A DNA stretch of 34,936 nt from Pseudomonas kitaguniensis (GTDB lineage: Bacteria > Pseudomonadota > Gammaproteobacteria > Pseudomonadales > Pseudomonadaceae). The translations under genes and the position numbers were made by a program. The notes below the pieces were generated by a model. That model did not search any database, was not told the origin of the DNA, and saw only the letters and a program-made list of their open reading frames with translations. The stretch spans positions 1-34,936 of the forward strand of contig NZ_VUAZ01000062.1 in the NCBI RefSeq assembly GCF_009296165.1, in the 5' to 3' direction. Positions 19,632 to 27,009 of this stretch are shown here, in pieces; position 1 is the first letter of the stretch; each line of letters opens with the position of its first letter.

Positions 19632-19677
19632 AAAAAGCCGACAACCTTGGAGCATTCAGGGGTTGTCGGTTTTTTTT
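19632..19677. terminator. Terminator after nrdA, shared with the converging gene
   Basis: The stem CCGACAACC / GGTTGTCGG is flanked by AAAAAAG and TTTTTTTT, so it works in both directions. It would also end the leftward candidate effector transcript. Confidence 0.93.
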
Positions 19678-19763
19678 CGATTACAGGTAAGTAGCTCTCA
19701 CGCTTTAGATGAGCGCATAAGCATTACCCTCTTGAGGCCTGCCACCTCGATTCCCCCAAAGCT

Positions 19764-20747
19764 CTAAACGCCCACCGACCACGCCATTGAATGGCCGCCG
19801 AAGTCCACAACACCCAACGCGCCATTTGCCAACTCGCTGCTGGAGGAGACCCTGTAGTGATTTTTAAGCCCCAGGCGTTCCAGCGATTCACGACCATACT
19901 CGCCGTCGTTCAACGTAACCGTCGCCTGCAGGAAGCTGGCGCTTGCGCTGCCATCATTGTTTTCCATTTGCGCGCGCTTGGCGCTCGCCGCATACAGGAA
20001 GTTGGCGTCGGTCATCATGGCCGGATCATCGCCCAAAAATCGCGCCTGCTGCGCCGCCACCTGCAATTCGCCCTTGCTCAAATGAAGCTGGAACCCATCG
20101 CGCATCTGCACGTCATAGCCATCACCTGCTGTTTTTACATCCTTGAACACATCGGTGGGCTTCTGACCAAACTTCATCATGGCGGCCTTGATTGCCGAAA
20201 CCGTGGTGCAGTTTCCATCCGGCCCCTGTTTGAAACCCGTCCAAATATTGCCGGCCTCCTTGCCCATGCCGGGTTTTTTACCGGGATCACTCTTGTCAGG
20301 CGTGTAGTTAGCGTGATTAGCCCCCTGGGTGAAAGGCTTGTTACTCATCGACTCTTTGGGGCCAAAATTACTCGGATTAACCCTGCCCCCACCGCCGCCG
20401 CCGCCCCCACCGCCACCGCCCCCTGGCGAGGGTGCTGGAGAGGGGGTTGGAGCCGAATCGTCTGAAAACAGGTCCGGAAACATCCGCTTCAGTTGCGCGA
20501 GTAAACCCTCAGACGCGTCTTTTTTCAGCGCTTCCAGGATCTCTTTGAACTTCTCCTCCCCCAGCTCTTTTCGTTTTGCATTGAGCTTGTCACGCACCTC
20601 TTGAACGGTCTGGTTTTTCGAGGTTTTCTCGGCGTCCGTCAGCTCTTTTAGAAGATTGGAAATCGCGGTTTTGTCAGAATCCACATCCTCCTTTTTACCG
20701 TCTGAAAGGATTCCCCCCCCGATACTGGCCTGCCCCACCCACGCCAT
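19764..20747 (-). CDS. Unrecognised protein with Hrp box and polyglycine hinge; candidate type III effector
   Basis: I cannot name this 327-residue protein. The first 15 residues lack acidic side chains and have an aliphatic residue at position 4 (MAWVGQASIGGGILS), as in P. syringae type III substrates. Residues 17-96 are a lysine/glutamate-rich helical, possibly coiled-coil, region. A TPSPAPSP segment and 13 consecutive glycines (109-121) form a hinge. The C-terminal domain (about 165-327) has Cys180 before a helix (GNCTTVSAIKAAM) and His319 near the end (GGHSMAWSVGV), the order of a papain-like Cys/His site. There are no membrane helices or Sec signal. GGAGG precedes the ATG. It lies alone between nrdA and flgE with an HrpL-type promoter 90 bp upstream. 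A cysteine protease, acyltransferase or deamidase role is inference. Confidence 0.75.
   Translation of the reverse strand: MAWVGQASIGGGILSDGKKEDVDSDKTAISNLLKELTDAEKTSKNQTVQEVRDKLNAKRKELGEEKFKEILEALKKDASEGLLAQLKRMFPDLFSDDSAPTPSPAPSPGGGGGGGGGGGGGRVNPSNFGPKESMSNKPFTQGANHANYTPDKSDPGKKPGMGKEAGNIWTGFKQGPDGNCTTVSAIKAAMMKFGQKPTDVFKDVKTAGDGYDVQMRDGFQLHLSKGELQVAAQQARFLGDDPAMMTDANFLYAASAKRAQMENNDGSASASFLQATVTLNDGEYGRESLERLGLKNHYRVSSSSELANGALGVVDFGGHSMAWSVGV
20387..20427 (-). repeat. GGN codon run encoding 13 glycines
   Basis: Thirteen consecutive GGN codons (mixed GGG, GGC, GGT) encode the hinge. The mixture of third bases argues against a pure slippage tract, but in-frame length variation is still likely. 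Confidence 0.85.
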
Positions 20748-20836
20748 AATTCACGCCTCCAGCCCCATGGCTGGACACCGACGAACTCCACATACTGTGC
20801 CCCCTTGTAATGACGGATCGAATGCCTCGTGCTTGA

Positions 20837-20865
20837 TATGTGGAAAGAACGTTGTGGTCGGTTCC
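20837..20865 (-). promoter_or_regulatory. Hrp box (HrpL-type ECF sigma promoter)
   Basis: The minus strand reads GGAACC (20865-20860), 16 bp, then CCACATA (20843-20837). The two bases after GGAACC are GA. This agrees fully with the P. syringae consensus GGAACCNA-N13/14-CCACNNA. It lies 90 bp upstream of the ATG at 20747. Confidence 0.85.
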
Positions 20866-20930
20866 AGTACAGGCGTGTCGTCTGGTAACCGGGCAGGCAG
20901 TCGGAAAAGTCTTGAGGCCAAATGACAGGC

Positions 20931-20960
20931 AAAAAAAAGCCCCTCGGTTGAGGGGCTTGT
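20931..20960. terminator. Terminator after flgE
   Basis: The stem AAGCCCCTC / GAGGGGCTT with a GGTT loop is followed on the minus strand by eight T's. It ends the flgBCDE transcript and sits upstream of the Hrp box. Confidence 0.93.
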
Positions 20961-20985
20961 TTTGTGACGCGTCAGGCCATGCGCA

Positions 20986-22296
20986 TCAAGTCATTTGAAT
21001 GATGGTCTGCATGATGGTGCTCTGGGTGGAGATGGTCTTGGCGTTCGCCTGATAGTTGCTCTGGGCCTTGATCAGGTCCACCAGCTCGTTGGTCAGGTTG
21101 ACGTTGGAGTTCTCCAGCGAGTTGGCCACGATCGAACCCAAGGTGCCTGATTGCGGGGTGTCGTAACCCGGTTGGCCCGAGGCGAAGGTCTCTCTCCACG
21201 AGGTGCTGCCGGCAGGTTGCAAGCCCTGCTCGTTGTTGAAGCTGGCCAGCGAGATCTGGCCGACAGCCTTGCTTTGCTGGTTGCTGAACGTCGCGAACAG
21301 TACACCGTTGCCGTCGATTTTAAGGCCGGTGATCTGGCCGGTGGCGTAACCGTCGGTAGTCGGCGGGTTGCGGTAGGTCGCCGAGTTGTACTGGGTGATG
21401 TTGGCCATGTTGATAGCAACACCGGTCGGGTTGGCGTTCGCGCCGTTTGCCTTCCATACGCCATTGGTCACAGTGCCCGGAACCCAACCTGTAAGGTTCA
21501 AGGTAGTGCTCGAGGTGGTACCGGTGACTATGCCGGTGAGCTTGCCGGAGCCATCAAAACTCAACGTGGACGGCACAGGTGCAGTCGTACCGGTGGTGGT
21601 CGGTGCGCTGCCATCCAGGTTACGCCCATCGATCAGGGTGTAGGCGTTCCACTTGTTGGCATCGGTTTTCACCAGGTACTGCACCATCGGGTGGGCATTA
21701 CCTTGGCTGTCATACAGCGTGGTGCTGTATTGAGTGGTAAAGGTGCTGGTGTCGGTTGGATCAAACGGCTTGGCCGTTTGGTCGATCACCGGCTCCGAGG
21801 AGTTCAGGTTACTGCTGGAATCCACTTTAGTGGACGCTTTGGGCGGCAGGTTAGACAAGTTCAGTTTCAGGTCGGTCAGGCCGCCCTTGGTGATAGTGCC
21901 TTCGTCGTCTGCCGCGTAGCCTTGCAGGCGCGAGGTGCCGGTGTTGTTGGTGATGTAGCCGTCTTTGTCGGAGCGGAACGCACCGCTACGGGTGTACTCC
22001 AGCGAGCCGTCGCTGCCCTTCTGTACGAAGAAGCCACCGCCCTGGATCGCCATGTCCAGCGTACCGCCGCTGTTATTGACGTCACCCTGGGTGAATTGCT
22101 GGGACACAGCCGCCAGGTTCACACCGTTGCCGATGCTGTTCTGGCCAGTGCCCAGCTTGGACGCCGCGTAAATATCGGCGAACTCCGCACGGGACGACTT
22201 GAAGCCAGTGGTCGCAACGTTGGCAATGTTGTTGCCGGTAACGTCCAGTTGTTTGTTGGCCGCATAGAGGCCGCTAAGGCCGATGTTAAAAGACAT
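20986..22296 (-). CDS. flgE: Flagellar hook protein FlgE
   Basis: The 436-residue hook subunit, exported by the flagellar type III apparatus. The N-terminal heptad-rich D0 segment is MSFNIGLSGLYAANKQLDVTG, followed by the family signature NNIANVATTGFKSSRAEF. A variable Thr/Ser/Asn-rich centre (about 150-330) forms the hook surface. The C-terminal D0 segment ends NLTNELVDLIKAQSNYQANAKTISTQ. The length is slightly below that of P. aeruginosa FlgE, the difference lying in the variable centre. It is the last gene of flgBCDE, 31 bp after flgD, with AGGAGAG before the ATG; a terminator follows instead of flgF. Confidence 0.96.
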   Translation of the reverse strand: MSFNIGLSGLYAANKQLDVTGNNIANVATTGFKSSRAEFADIYAASKLGTGQNSIGNGVNLAAVSQQFTQGDVNNSGGTLDMAIQGGGFFVQKGSDGSLEYTRSGAFRSDKDGYITNNTGTSRLQGYAADDEGTITKGGLTDLKLNLSNLPPKASTKVDSSSNLNSSEPVIDQTAKPFDPTDTSTFTTQYSTTLYDSQGNAHPMVQYLVKTDANKWNAYTLIDGRNLDGSAPTTTGTTAPVPSTLSFDGSGKLTGIVTGTTSSTTLNLTGWVPGTVTNGVWKANGANANPTGVAINMANITQYNSATYRNPPTTDGYATGQITGLKIDGNGVLFATFSNQQSKAVGQISLASFNNEQGLQPAGSTSWRETFASGQPGYDTPQSGTLGSIVANSLENSNVNLTNELVDLIKAQSNYQANAKTISTQSTIMQTIIQMT

Positions 22297-22327
22297 GTTT
22301 CTCTCCTTCTGCCGTCGTTAGCCGGCT

Positions 22328-23050
22328 CTATGTACCGATAGTCTGAATTTGCGACAGCTTGACGCTGCCCATGCCGCCAGCAAGGTTCAGCAGCATTTCG
22401 CCGCCGGTCTTGCTCAGCGTCACGCTGGTAACCGTTGCCGGCAATGAGGTGCTAAGCGCAACGGCATCGCCCGCGTCACTCTTGGTGGTGGCGGCAAAGG
22501 TGTAGGTCCCGGGAGTCGCGACCTCACCACTGTCGTTCTTGCCATCCCAAACAAAGCTCACATCGCCTGCGCTTTGAGCGCCCAAATCGAGGGTGCGCAC
22601 CACACTGCCGGTTGCGTCGGTGATCTTCACGGAAACGTTGCCCGTCGCCGCAGTCACGGCCACCGAGCCGGTCATGCTCTTGCTGGTGTCGACCGTAGCT
22701 TTGTCGGTTTGGGTGATGATCGAACGCCCCACCAGCGACGACGCTTGCAGCGCTTGCGACGAGCTGAAGTTGCTGGAGATCGAATTCACCGAGTCGTTCA
22801 GGGTGTTAATCCCTTCCAGGCTGCTGAACTGCGCCAGTTGTGCGACAAATGCGCCGTTGTCTTGAGGCGACAGCGGGTTCTGGTTTTTCAACTGGGTAAC
22901 CAGCAATTGCAGAAACGCGTCTTTGCCCAGCGACTGGCTGCCGGTGGCTGCCGAGGCAACGCTTGCGACATTGTTTGTTGCGGAGCTGACCTTCGTGTTG
23001 AAAAGGTCCTGAACCGCCGTGTTCGTAGAAGTGCTATCAACAATGGCCAT
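22328..23050 (-). CDS. flgD: Flagellar hook capping protein FlgD
   Basis: The 240-residue scaffold caps the growing hook so that FlgE can polymerise, and is later replaced. The conserved N-terminal part has SLGKDAFLQLLVTQLKNQNP and DNGAFVAQLAQFSSLEGIN. The C-terminal half is beta-rich (FlgD Ig-like and Tudor-like domains), with the typical FVWDGKNDSGEVATPGTYTF. It lies 16 bp after flgC and 31 bp before flgE, in the sigma-54-driven operon. Confidence 0.95.
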   Translation of the reverse strand: MAIVDSTSTNTAVQDLFNTKVSSATNNVASVASAATGSQSLGKDAFLQLLVTQLKNQNPLSPQDNGAFVAQLAQFSSLEGINTLNDSVNSISSNFSSSQALQASSLVGRSIITQTDKATVDTSKSMTGSVAVTAATGNVSVKITDATGSVVRTLDLGAQSAGDVSFVWDGKNDSGEVATPGTYTFAATTKSDAGDAVALSTSLPATVTSVTLSKTGGEMLLNLAGGMGSVKLSQIQTIGT

Positions 23051-23066
23051 TATTTGGCACCCCTTA

Positions 23067-23510
23067 TCACTGACCCAGGGTCAGGACCTTCTGCATCATG
23101 GTTTTGGCGGTGTTCATCATTTCCGCGTTGGTCTGGAACGAACGGCTGGCGGAGATCATGTCTGCCATTTCCTCGACCACGTTGACGTTGGGGTAGTAGA
23201 CGTAACCCTTTTCGTTCGCAGCGGGGTGGTTAGGCTCGTAGCGCGCTTCCAGATTGCTCTGGTCTTCAACCACGCCGAGTACTTGCACGCCTTGGCCTGC
23301 GGCGTCCTGGCTCTGGAACAGCGAATCGCTGCCGCCGCTCTGGCCGCCCTGAAACATGGTGGCAAACACCGGGTGACGTGCGCGGTAGGTCTGGTCAATG
23401 CTCGAAGACACGGTTTCGGCGTTGGCGATGTTACTGGCGACGGTGTTCAGGCGCGTGGTCTGCGCGCTCATGCCACTGCCGGCAATATTAAAAACACTGG
23501 CTAAGGACAT
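23067..23510 (-). CDS. flgC: Flagellar proximal rod protein FlgC
   Basis: The 147-residue rod subunit has the rod/hook signature near the N-terminus (FNIAGSGMSAQTTRLNTVAS, then NIANAET) and the matching C-terminal helix (VVEEMADMISASRSFQTNAE). It is part of the driveshaft through the periplasm together with FlgB, FlgF and FlgG. It begins 3 bp after the flgB stop, so translation is probably coupled. Confidence 0.95.
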   Translation of the reverse strand: MSLASVFNIAGSGMSAQTTRLNTVASNIANAETVSSSIDQTYRARHPVFATMFQGGQSGGSDSLFQSQDAAGQGVQVLGVVEDQSNLEARYEPNHPAANEKGYVYYPNVNVVEEMADMISASRSFQTNAEMMNTAKTMMQKVLTLGQ

Positions 23511-23513
23511 GGC

Positions 23514-23921
23514 TTATTCTCCACGCAGGGCTGACATCAGCCCTTTGAATTTGCTGTTGAGCAGGGTAAAGCTGGCCTGGAAGTTCACCGAGTTCTCGGC
23601 ATAGGCCGATTGCTCCAACTGGGCATCCACGGTGTTCTGGTCGATCGATGGCTGCATCGGCGTGCGATACAGCAACGACTCGTCACCATTGCTCAGGCCT
23701 TGCGCTTCGATATGACGGCTGTTGGTCATGTTCAAGGCGAAGGTGCCGTTCTTGGTCTTGTCTTGCTGGGCGGCGAGCACAGCAGAGAAGTCCAAATCCC
23801 GAGCCTTGTAGTTCGGGGTGTCGGCGTTGGCAATGTTGTTGGCCAAGACTTCGGCACGCTGGGCGCGGAAGCCCAGGGCTTGTTCGTGGATACCGAGCGC
23901 TTTATCGAAGCTGATGCTCAT
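23514..23921 (-). CDS. flgB: Flagellar proximal rod protein FlgB
   Basis: A 135-residue rod subunit, first gene of flgBCDE. The N-terminal signature is EQALGFRAQRAEVLANNIAN, followed by ADTPNYKARDLDF; the C-terminal helix is FQASFTLLNSKFKGLMSALR. It is transcribed from the sigma-54 promoter at 23965-23980 with a leader of about 30 nt. Confidence 0.95.
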   Translation of the reverse strand: MSISFDKALGIHEQALGFRAQRAEVLANNIANADTPNYKARDLDFSAVLAAQQDKTKNGTFALNMTNSRHIEAQGLSNGDESLLYRTPMQPSIDQNTVDAQLEQSAYAENSVNFQASFTLLNSKFKGLMSALRGE

Positions 23922-23964
23922 GGCGGAAACCTTTAGGCTGACCTGCTTTTCGTAACAAGGTCAT

Positions 23965-23980
23965 AGCAAGGCGCATGCCA
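23965..23980 (-). promoter_or_regulatory. Sigma-54 promoter of flgBCDE
   Basis: The minus strand reads TGGCATGCGCCTTGCT, with GG and GC 10 bp apart and a good match to TGGCACG-N4-TTGCW. The predicted start near 23953 is 32 nt before the flgB ATG. Pseudomonas hook-basal-body operons are known to need sigma-54 with FleQ or FleR. Confidence 0.88.
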
Positions 23981-24019
23981 ATGTCAGCAAAGCCCGTAAT
24001 TCAAGGGGTTGCGCGGCGT

Positions 24020-24113
24020 TTGCCGGCGGCAATGCCAGAAAAGCGGCAACCGCCTTCCGCGTTGCGCCATTAAAGCGGCAATAACGCTTGCCGCTTTCAC
24101 ACCGGGCGGCAAC
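24020..24113. promoter_or_regulatory. Array of (G)CGGCAA half-sites upstream of flgB
   Basis: TTGCCG-G-CGGCAA lies at 24020-24032. AAAGCGGCAA occurs at 24040-24049 and again at 24072-24081, 32 bp apart. The second copy faces TTGCCGCTTT at 24088-24097, giving a perfect 10-bp inverted repeat with a 6-nt spacer. GCGGCAA recurs at 24107-24113. The array is 40-150 bp upstream of the flgB -24 element, the place for a sigma-54 activator. FleR is the natural candidate, by inference. The rest of the 23922-24254 gap shows no gene. Confidence 0.6.
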
Positions 24114-24254
24114 CGGGGCGACGCAGTCACTGAAAACGCAGCGCGCTGTCGTACCGTCCGTCTGCACTGGTATTTATGACAGTTGTGGTGCCTACCGCAT
24201 CGGATGCCCTATTGGGCGGACATCCCTTAATTCGCAAGGAAGAGGCTTACCACG

Positions 24255-25031
24255 ATGACTGTCCCAGCCCTCGGCTTCACATTACAAGACTCGGCACTGC
24301 CCATTCCAAACCTGAACACCAGCCTGCTGACGGGCAACTCTGCAGAAGTCATGTGCAGCGTCCCCTTACTGCCCATGGACTTTGTCAATATCAACATGAT
24401 CAGCAACGTTCTGGGTGGCGACCATAACCAAAGCTTTTCAATTGCCCAAGGCGTGCCCTCACTCATTGCCCAGATACCCAGAGAACGTGTTGAAGCCAAC
24501 GAGGGCAACAGCGTGCGGCTGCGGGTAAGCATCAGGCGTAGCGGGGTTTCCCTAAGTGCACCGGACGCCACCGTGACCATCAACCGGCGCCCGATAGTCA
24601 TACCGCCAACGCCAGACGTTGTGTGGGATTTCAAAGACGGTACTTTCCAGGGCTGGGTGGCCCAGGGCAGTTACACGGGCGGCGTGTTGCGTATTGTGGG
24701 TGGACGGGTAGTCGCTGACGTACCCGACAGCCAGCTTGCCAAGTCCCACATCATTACCCGAACCATTTTGGTGACCGCGGGCCGCACGTACGATTTCGCC
24801 TTTGATGCAAGCGCAGGCGACCCCGCCGATGGCTCAATGGTTTTCCTGACCATCAACGGCAGCCGAATCGGCGCGACTGTTCAGAACATCAACCTGACCC
24901 AGCAGTCCGGGAGCGGGTCGTTTGTCGCCACAATGACCGGCAACGTCACACTCGGCCTGTTCAACGATGCCGTTCCGCTAGGCCGACATCGCCTGTCGCT
25001 GGGCAATATCCGCATGACACAAAGGCCCTGA
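24255..25031 (+). CDS. Hypothetical beta-rich protein between flgB and cheR
   Basis: I do not recognise this 258-residue protein. ATG at 24255 has a strong AAGGAAGAGG about 10 nt upstream. There is no signal peptide and no membrane helix. The first 110 residues contain an isolated Cys and the segment VEANEGNSVRLRVSIRRSG, as in Ig-like or bacterial adhesin strands. After a proline linker (RRPIVIPPTPD), residues 122-258 look like a jelly-roll similar to carbohydrate-binding modules: WDFKDGTFQGWVAQGSYTGG, then alternating strands. It is oriented opposite to flgB and to cheR, so it is a single-gene insertion in the motility block. A role in binding or in secretion by the flagellar route is possible but unproven. 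Confidence 0.75.
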   Translation: MTVPALGFTLQDSALPIPNLNTSLLTGNSAEVMCSVPLLPMDFVNINMISNVLGGDHNQSFSIAQGVPSLIAQIPRERVEANEGNSVRLRVSIRRSGVSLSAPDATVTINRRPIVIPPTPDVVWDFKDGTFQGWVAQGSYTGGVLRIVGGRVVADVPDSQLAKSHIITRTILVTAGRTYDFAFDASAGDPADGSMVFLTINGSRIGATVQNINLTQQSGSGSFVATMTGNVTLGLFNDAVPLGRHRLSLGNIRMTQRP

Positions 25032-25055
25032 GTACACGCTGCTAGAGTTTTCGCC

Positions 25056-25094
25056 AAAAAAAAAACGGGAGGCCTTCAAGGGGCCTCGTTTTTA
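25056..25094. terminator. Bidirectional terminator between the hypothetical gene and cheR
   Basis: The stem AACGGGAGGCC / GGCCTCGTT, with one mismatch, is flanked by a run of nine A's on one side and T's on the other, so it serves both converging transcripts. Confidence 0.85.
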
Positions 25095-25104
25095 TTCAGT
25101 GCTA

Positions 25105-25932
25105 TTACTTGGCCTGGTAAATGATACCCGGGCTGCACTGCACCATCTGGTAATGATCCGGCAACCCGTTCAATGCTTCAGAAGCACCGAGGAACAAATA
25201 ACCACCGCGCTTGAGCGTGCCATGGATACGCAACAGGATGTCTTTCTTGACCTCTGCCGAGAAGTAGATCAGCACGTTGCGGCAAAACACCATGTCAAAC
25301 TTGCCCAGACTGGCGTAGCTGTCGAGCAAGTTGAACGAGCGAAACTCCACCCGGCTCTTGATCGGCGCCTTGACCGCCCAACGCCCCGCCCCTTTAGGGT
25401 CGAAGAAACGCTGCAGGCGCTCCTGTGACAAACCACGACCGAGCGCCAGGCTGTCGTACTCGCCGGTCTTGCAGTTGGTCAGCATGGTGCCGGACAAGTC
25501 AGTGGCGACAATTTGCGCACCCGCCTTCAACTGGCCCATGTTGGTTCGCTCGAACTCATCGATGGACATCGAAATCGAGTACGGTTCCTGCCCCGAAGAA
25601 CAGGCGGCCGACCAGATACGCAGACGCTGGCCCGGGCTGGCCTTGATGGCCTCCGGCAGCACTTTGCTCTTGAGCACCTCGAAAGGGTAGGTATCGCGAA
25701 ACCACAGGGTTTCGTTGGTGGTCATGGCATCGACCACCATTTCCTTGAGCCCGCTGCGCGGCTGGCTCTGGATGCGCTGCACCAACTCGCCCAGGGACTT
25801 GATGCCCTGCTGCTCCATGAGTTTGTTGAGGCGGCTGGATACCAGATACTGCTTGTTTTCACCGAGCAATATGCCACAGGCTTTTTCCAGGAAGACCCGG
25901 AATTGTTCGAAATCCAAATTACCCGTAGACAA
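25105..25932 (-). CDS. cheR: Chemotaxis protein methyltransferase CheR
   Basis: The 275-residue SAM-dependent enzyme methylates glutamates on chemoreceptors and so resets their gain. The N-terminal helical domain has LLGENKQYLVSSRLNKLM. The catalytic Rossmann domain begins IWSAACSSGQEPYSI (SAM-binding loop) and includes ATDLSGTML, FDMVFCRNVLIYF and GGYLFLGASEAL. It follows cheV by 43 bp in the same direction, an arrangement shared with P. aeruginosa (cheV-cheR1 next to flgA). Confidence 0.95.
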   Translation of the reverse strand: MSTGNLDFEQFRVFLEKACGILLGENKQYLVSSRLNKLMEQQGIKSLGELVQRIQSQPRSGLKEMVVDAMTTNETLWFRDTYPFEVLKSKVLPEAIKASPGQRLRIWSAACSSGQEPYSISMSIDEFERTNMGQLKAGAQIVATDLSGTMLTNCKTGEYDSLALGRGLSQERLQRFFDPKGAGRWAVKAPIKSRVEFRSFNLLDSYASLGKFDMVFCRNVLIYFSAEVKKDILLRIHGTLKRGGYLFLGASEALNGLPDHYQMVQCSPGIIYQAK

Positions 25933-25975
25933 TGATACCGCCTCTTAAATCGTGTGACCGCCAGGGGAATTCCCC

Positions 25976-26908
25976 TTAGCCGTGATCTGCTGCCTTGATC
26001 CGGTCGACTACCCGGGATGCCAGGTCATCAGGGCGGAATTTGGCCAGGAAGTCATCGGCACCGACTTTCTTGACCATCGCCTGATTGAATACACCTGACA
26101 ACGAAGTATGCAGGATGATGTGCAACTTTTGCATGCGTGGATCGTTGCGTATCTCGGCCGTCAGCGTGTAGCCGTCCATTTCCGGCATCTCGATGTCAGA
26201 GATCATCATCAAGAACTCATCTTCCGGCTTCTTGCCTTCATCCACCAGTTTGCGCAAATAATCCAGCGCCTGGCGACCATCATTAAGCGCCACCACTTCG
26301 ACGCCAACAGTTTGCAGGCAACGGGTCACCTGCTTGCGCGCCACCGAGGAGTCATCCACCGTCAGCACACGCAGCGATACCGCCTTGTGCGCCGTTTCGG
26401 CATCTACCACGCCTACCGAGATGGTTTCCGAGGTGGGCGCGACTTCGGCGAGGATCTTCTCCACGTCGATAATTTCGACCAACTGGTTATCCACCCGTGT
26501 CACCGCCGTGAGGTAGTGGTCACGCCCGGTGCCCTTGGGCGGCGGATGGATCTCTTCCCAGTTCATGTTGACGATGCGTTCCACCGAGCGCACCAAAAAA
26601 CCCTGGGTCTTGGTGTTGTACTCCGTGATGATCACGAACGGGTTTTCGCGATCCTGCAAACCCGCCGAACTTGTGGCCAGGGCCAGGTCAAGAATCGGGA
26701 TGGTCGCGCCACGGATGTTCGCCACGCCACACACCACGGGGCTGGATTTGGGCATGATCGTCAGCTTGGGACATTGCAGCACTTCCCGCACTTTAAACAC
26801 GTTGATGCCATATAACTGTTTGCCATCCAGGCGAAAAAGCAACAACTCCAGGCGATTCTGCCCCACCAGCTGTGTGCGCTGGTTTACTGAATCCATTACA
26901 CCTGCCAT
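25976..26908 (-). CDS. cheV: Chemotaxis coupling/receiver protein CheV
   Basis: The 310-residue adaptor joins a CheW-like domain (about 15-160; LELLLFRLDGKQLYGINVFKV, GVANIRGATIPILDL) to a receiver domain (about 180-305). The phospho-acceptor is Asp238 in ISDIEMPEMDGYTL, with the acidic pocket in VDDSSVARKQV. It links receptors to CheA and probably works in adaptation as a phosphate sink. ATG at 26908 has AGGAG 7 nt upstream. It is first in the cheV-cheR operon and divergent from flgA; no FliA or sigma-54 promoter could be seen on its own strand. Confidence 0.95.
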   Translation of the reverse strand: MAGVMDSVNQRTQLVGQNRLELLLFRLDGKQLYGINVFKVREVLQCPKLTIMPKSSPVVCGVANIRGATIPILDLALATSSAGLQDRENPFVIITEYNTKTQGFLVRSVERIVNMNWEEIHPPPKGTGRDHYLTAVTRVDNQLVEIIDVEKILAEVAPTSETISVGVVDAETAHKAVSLRVLTVDDSSVARKQVTRCLQTVGVEVVALNDGRQALDYLRKLVDEGKKPEDEFLMMISDIEMPEMDGYTLTAEIRNDPRMQKLHIILHTSLSGVFNQAMVKKVGADDFLAKFRPDDLASRVVDRIKAADHG

Positions 26909-26971
26909 GCCATGACTCCTACGCTAAAACTTAGGCTAGACCTAAAGTGAAGCGCGTACCCACCACTAAAC

Positions 26972-26987
26972 GGCACGAGCTTTGCTG
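26972..26987 (+). promoter_or_regulatory. Sigma-54 promoter of flgA
   Basis: CGGCACGAGCTTTGCT differs from TGGCACG-N4-TTGCW only at the first base and keeps GG-N10-GC. Transcription would start near 26998, only about 12 nt before the ATG at 27010. Confidence 0.78.
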
Positions 26988-27009
26988 TTGTTTTGATATT
27001 TAGTTGGCC

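Noticed and set aside
24176..24427. An 83-codon open frame overlapping the start of the 24255 gene
   Set aside because: It overlaps in another frame, has no ribosome site, and lacks the codon pattern of neighbours.
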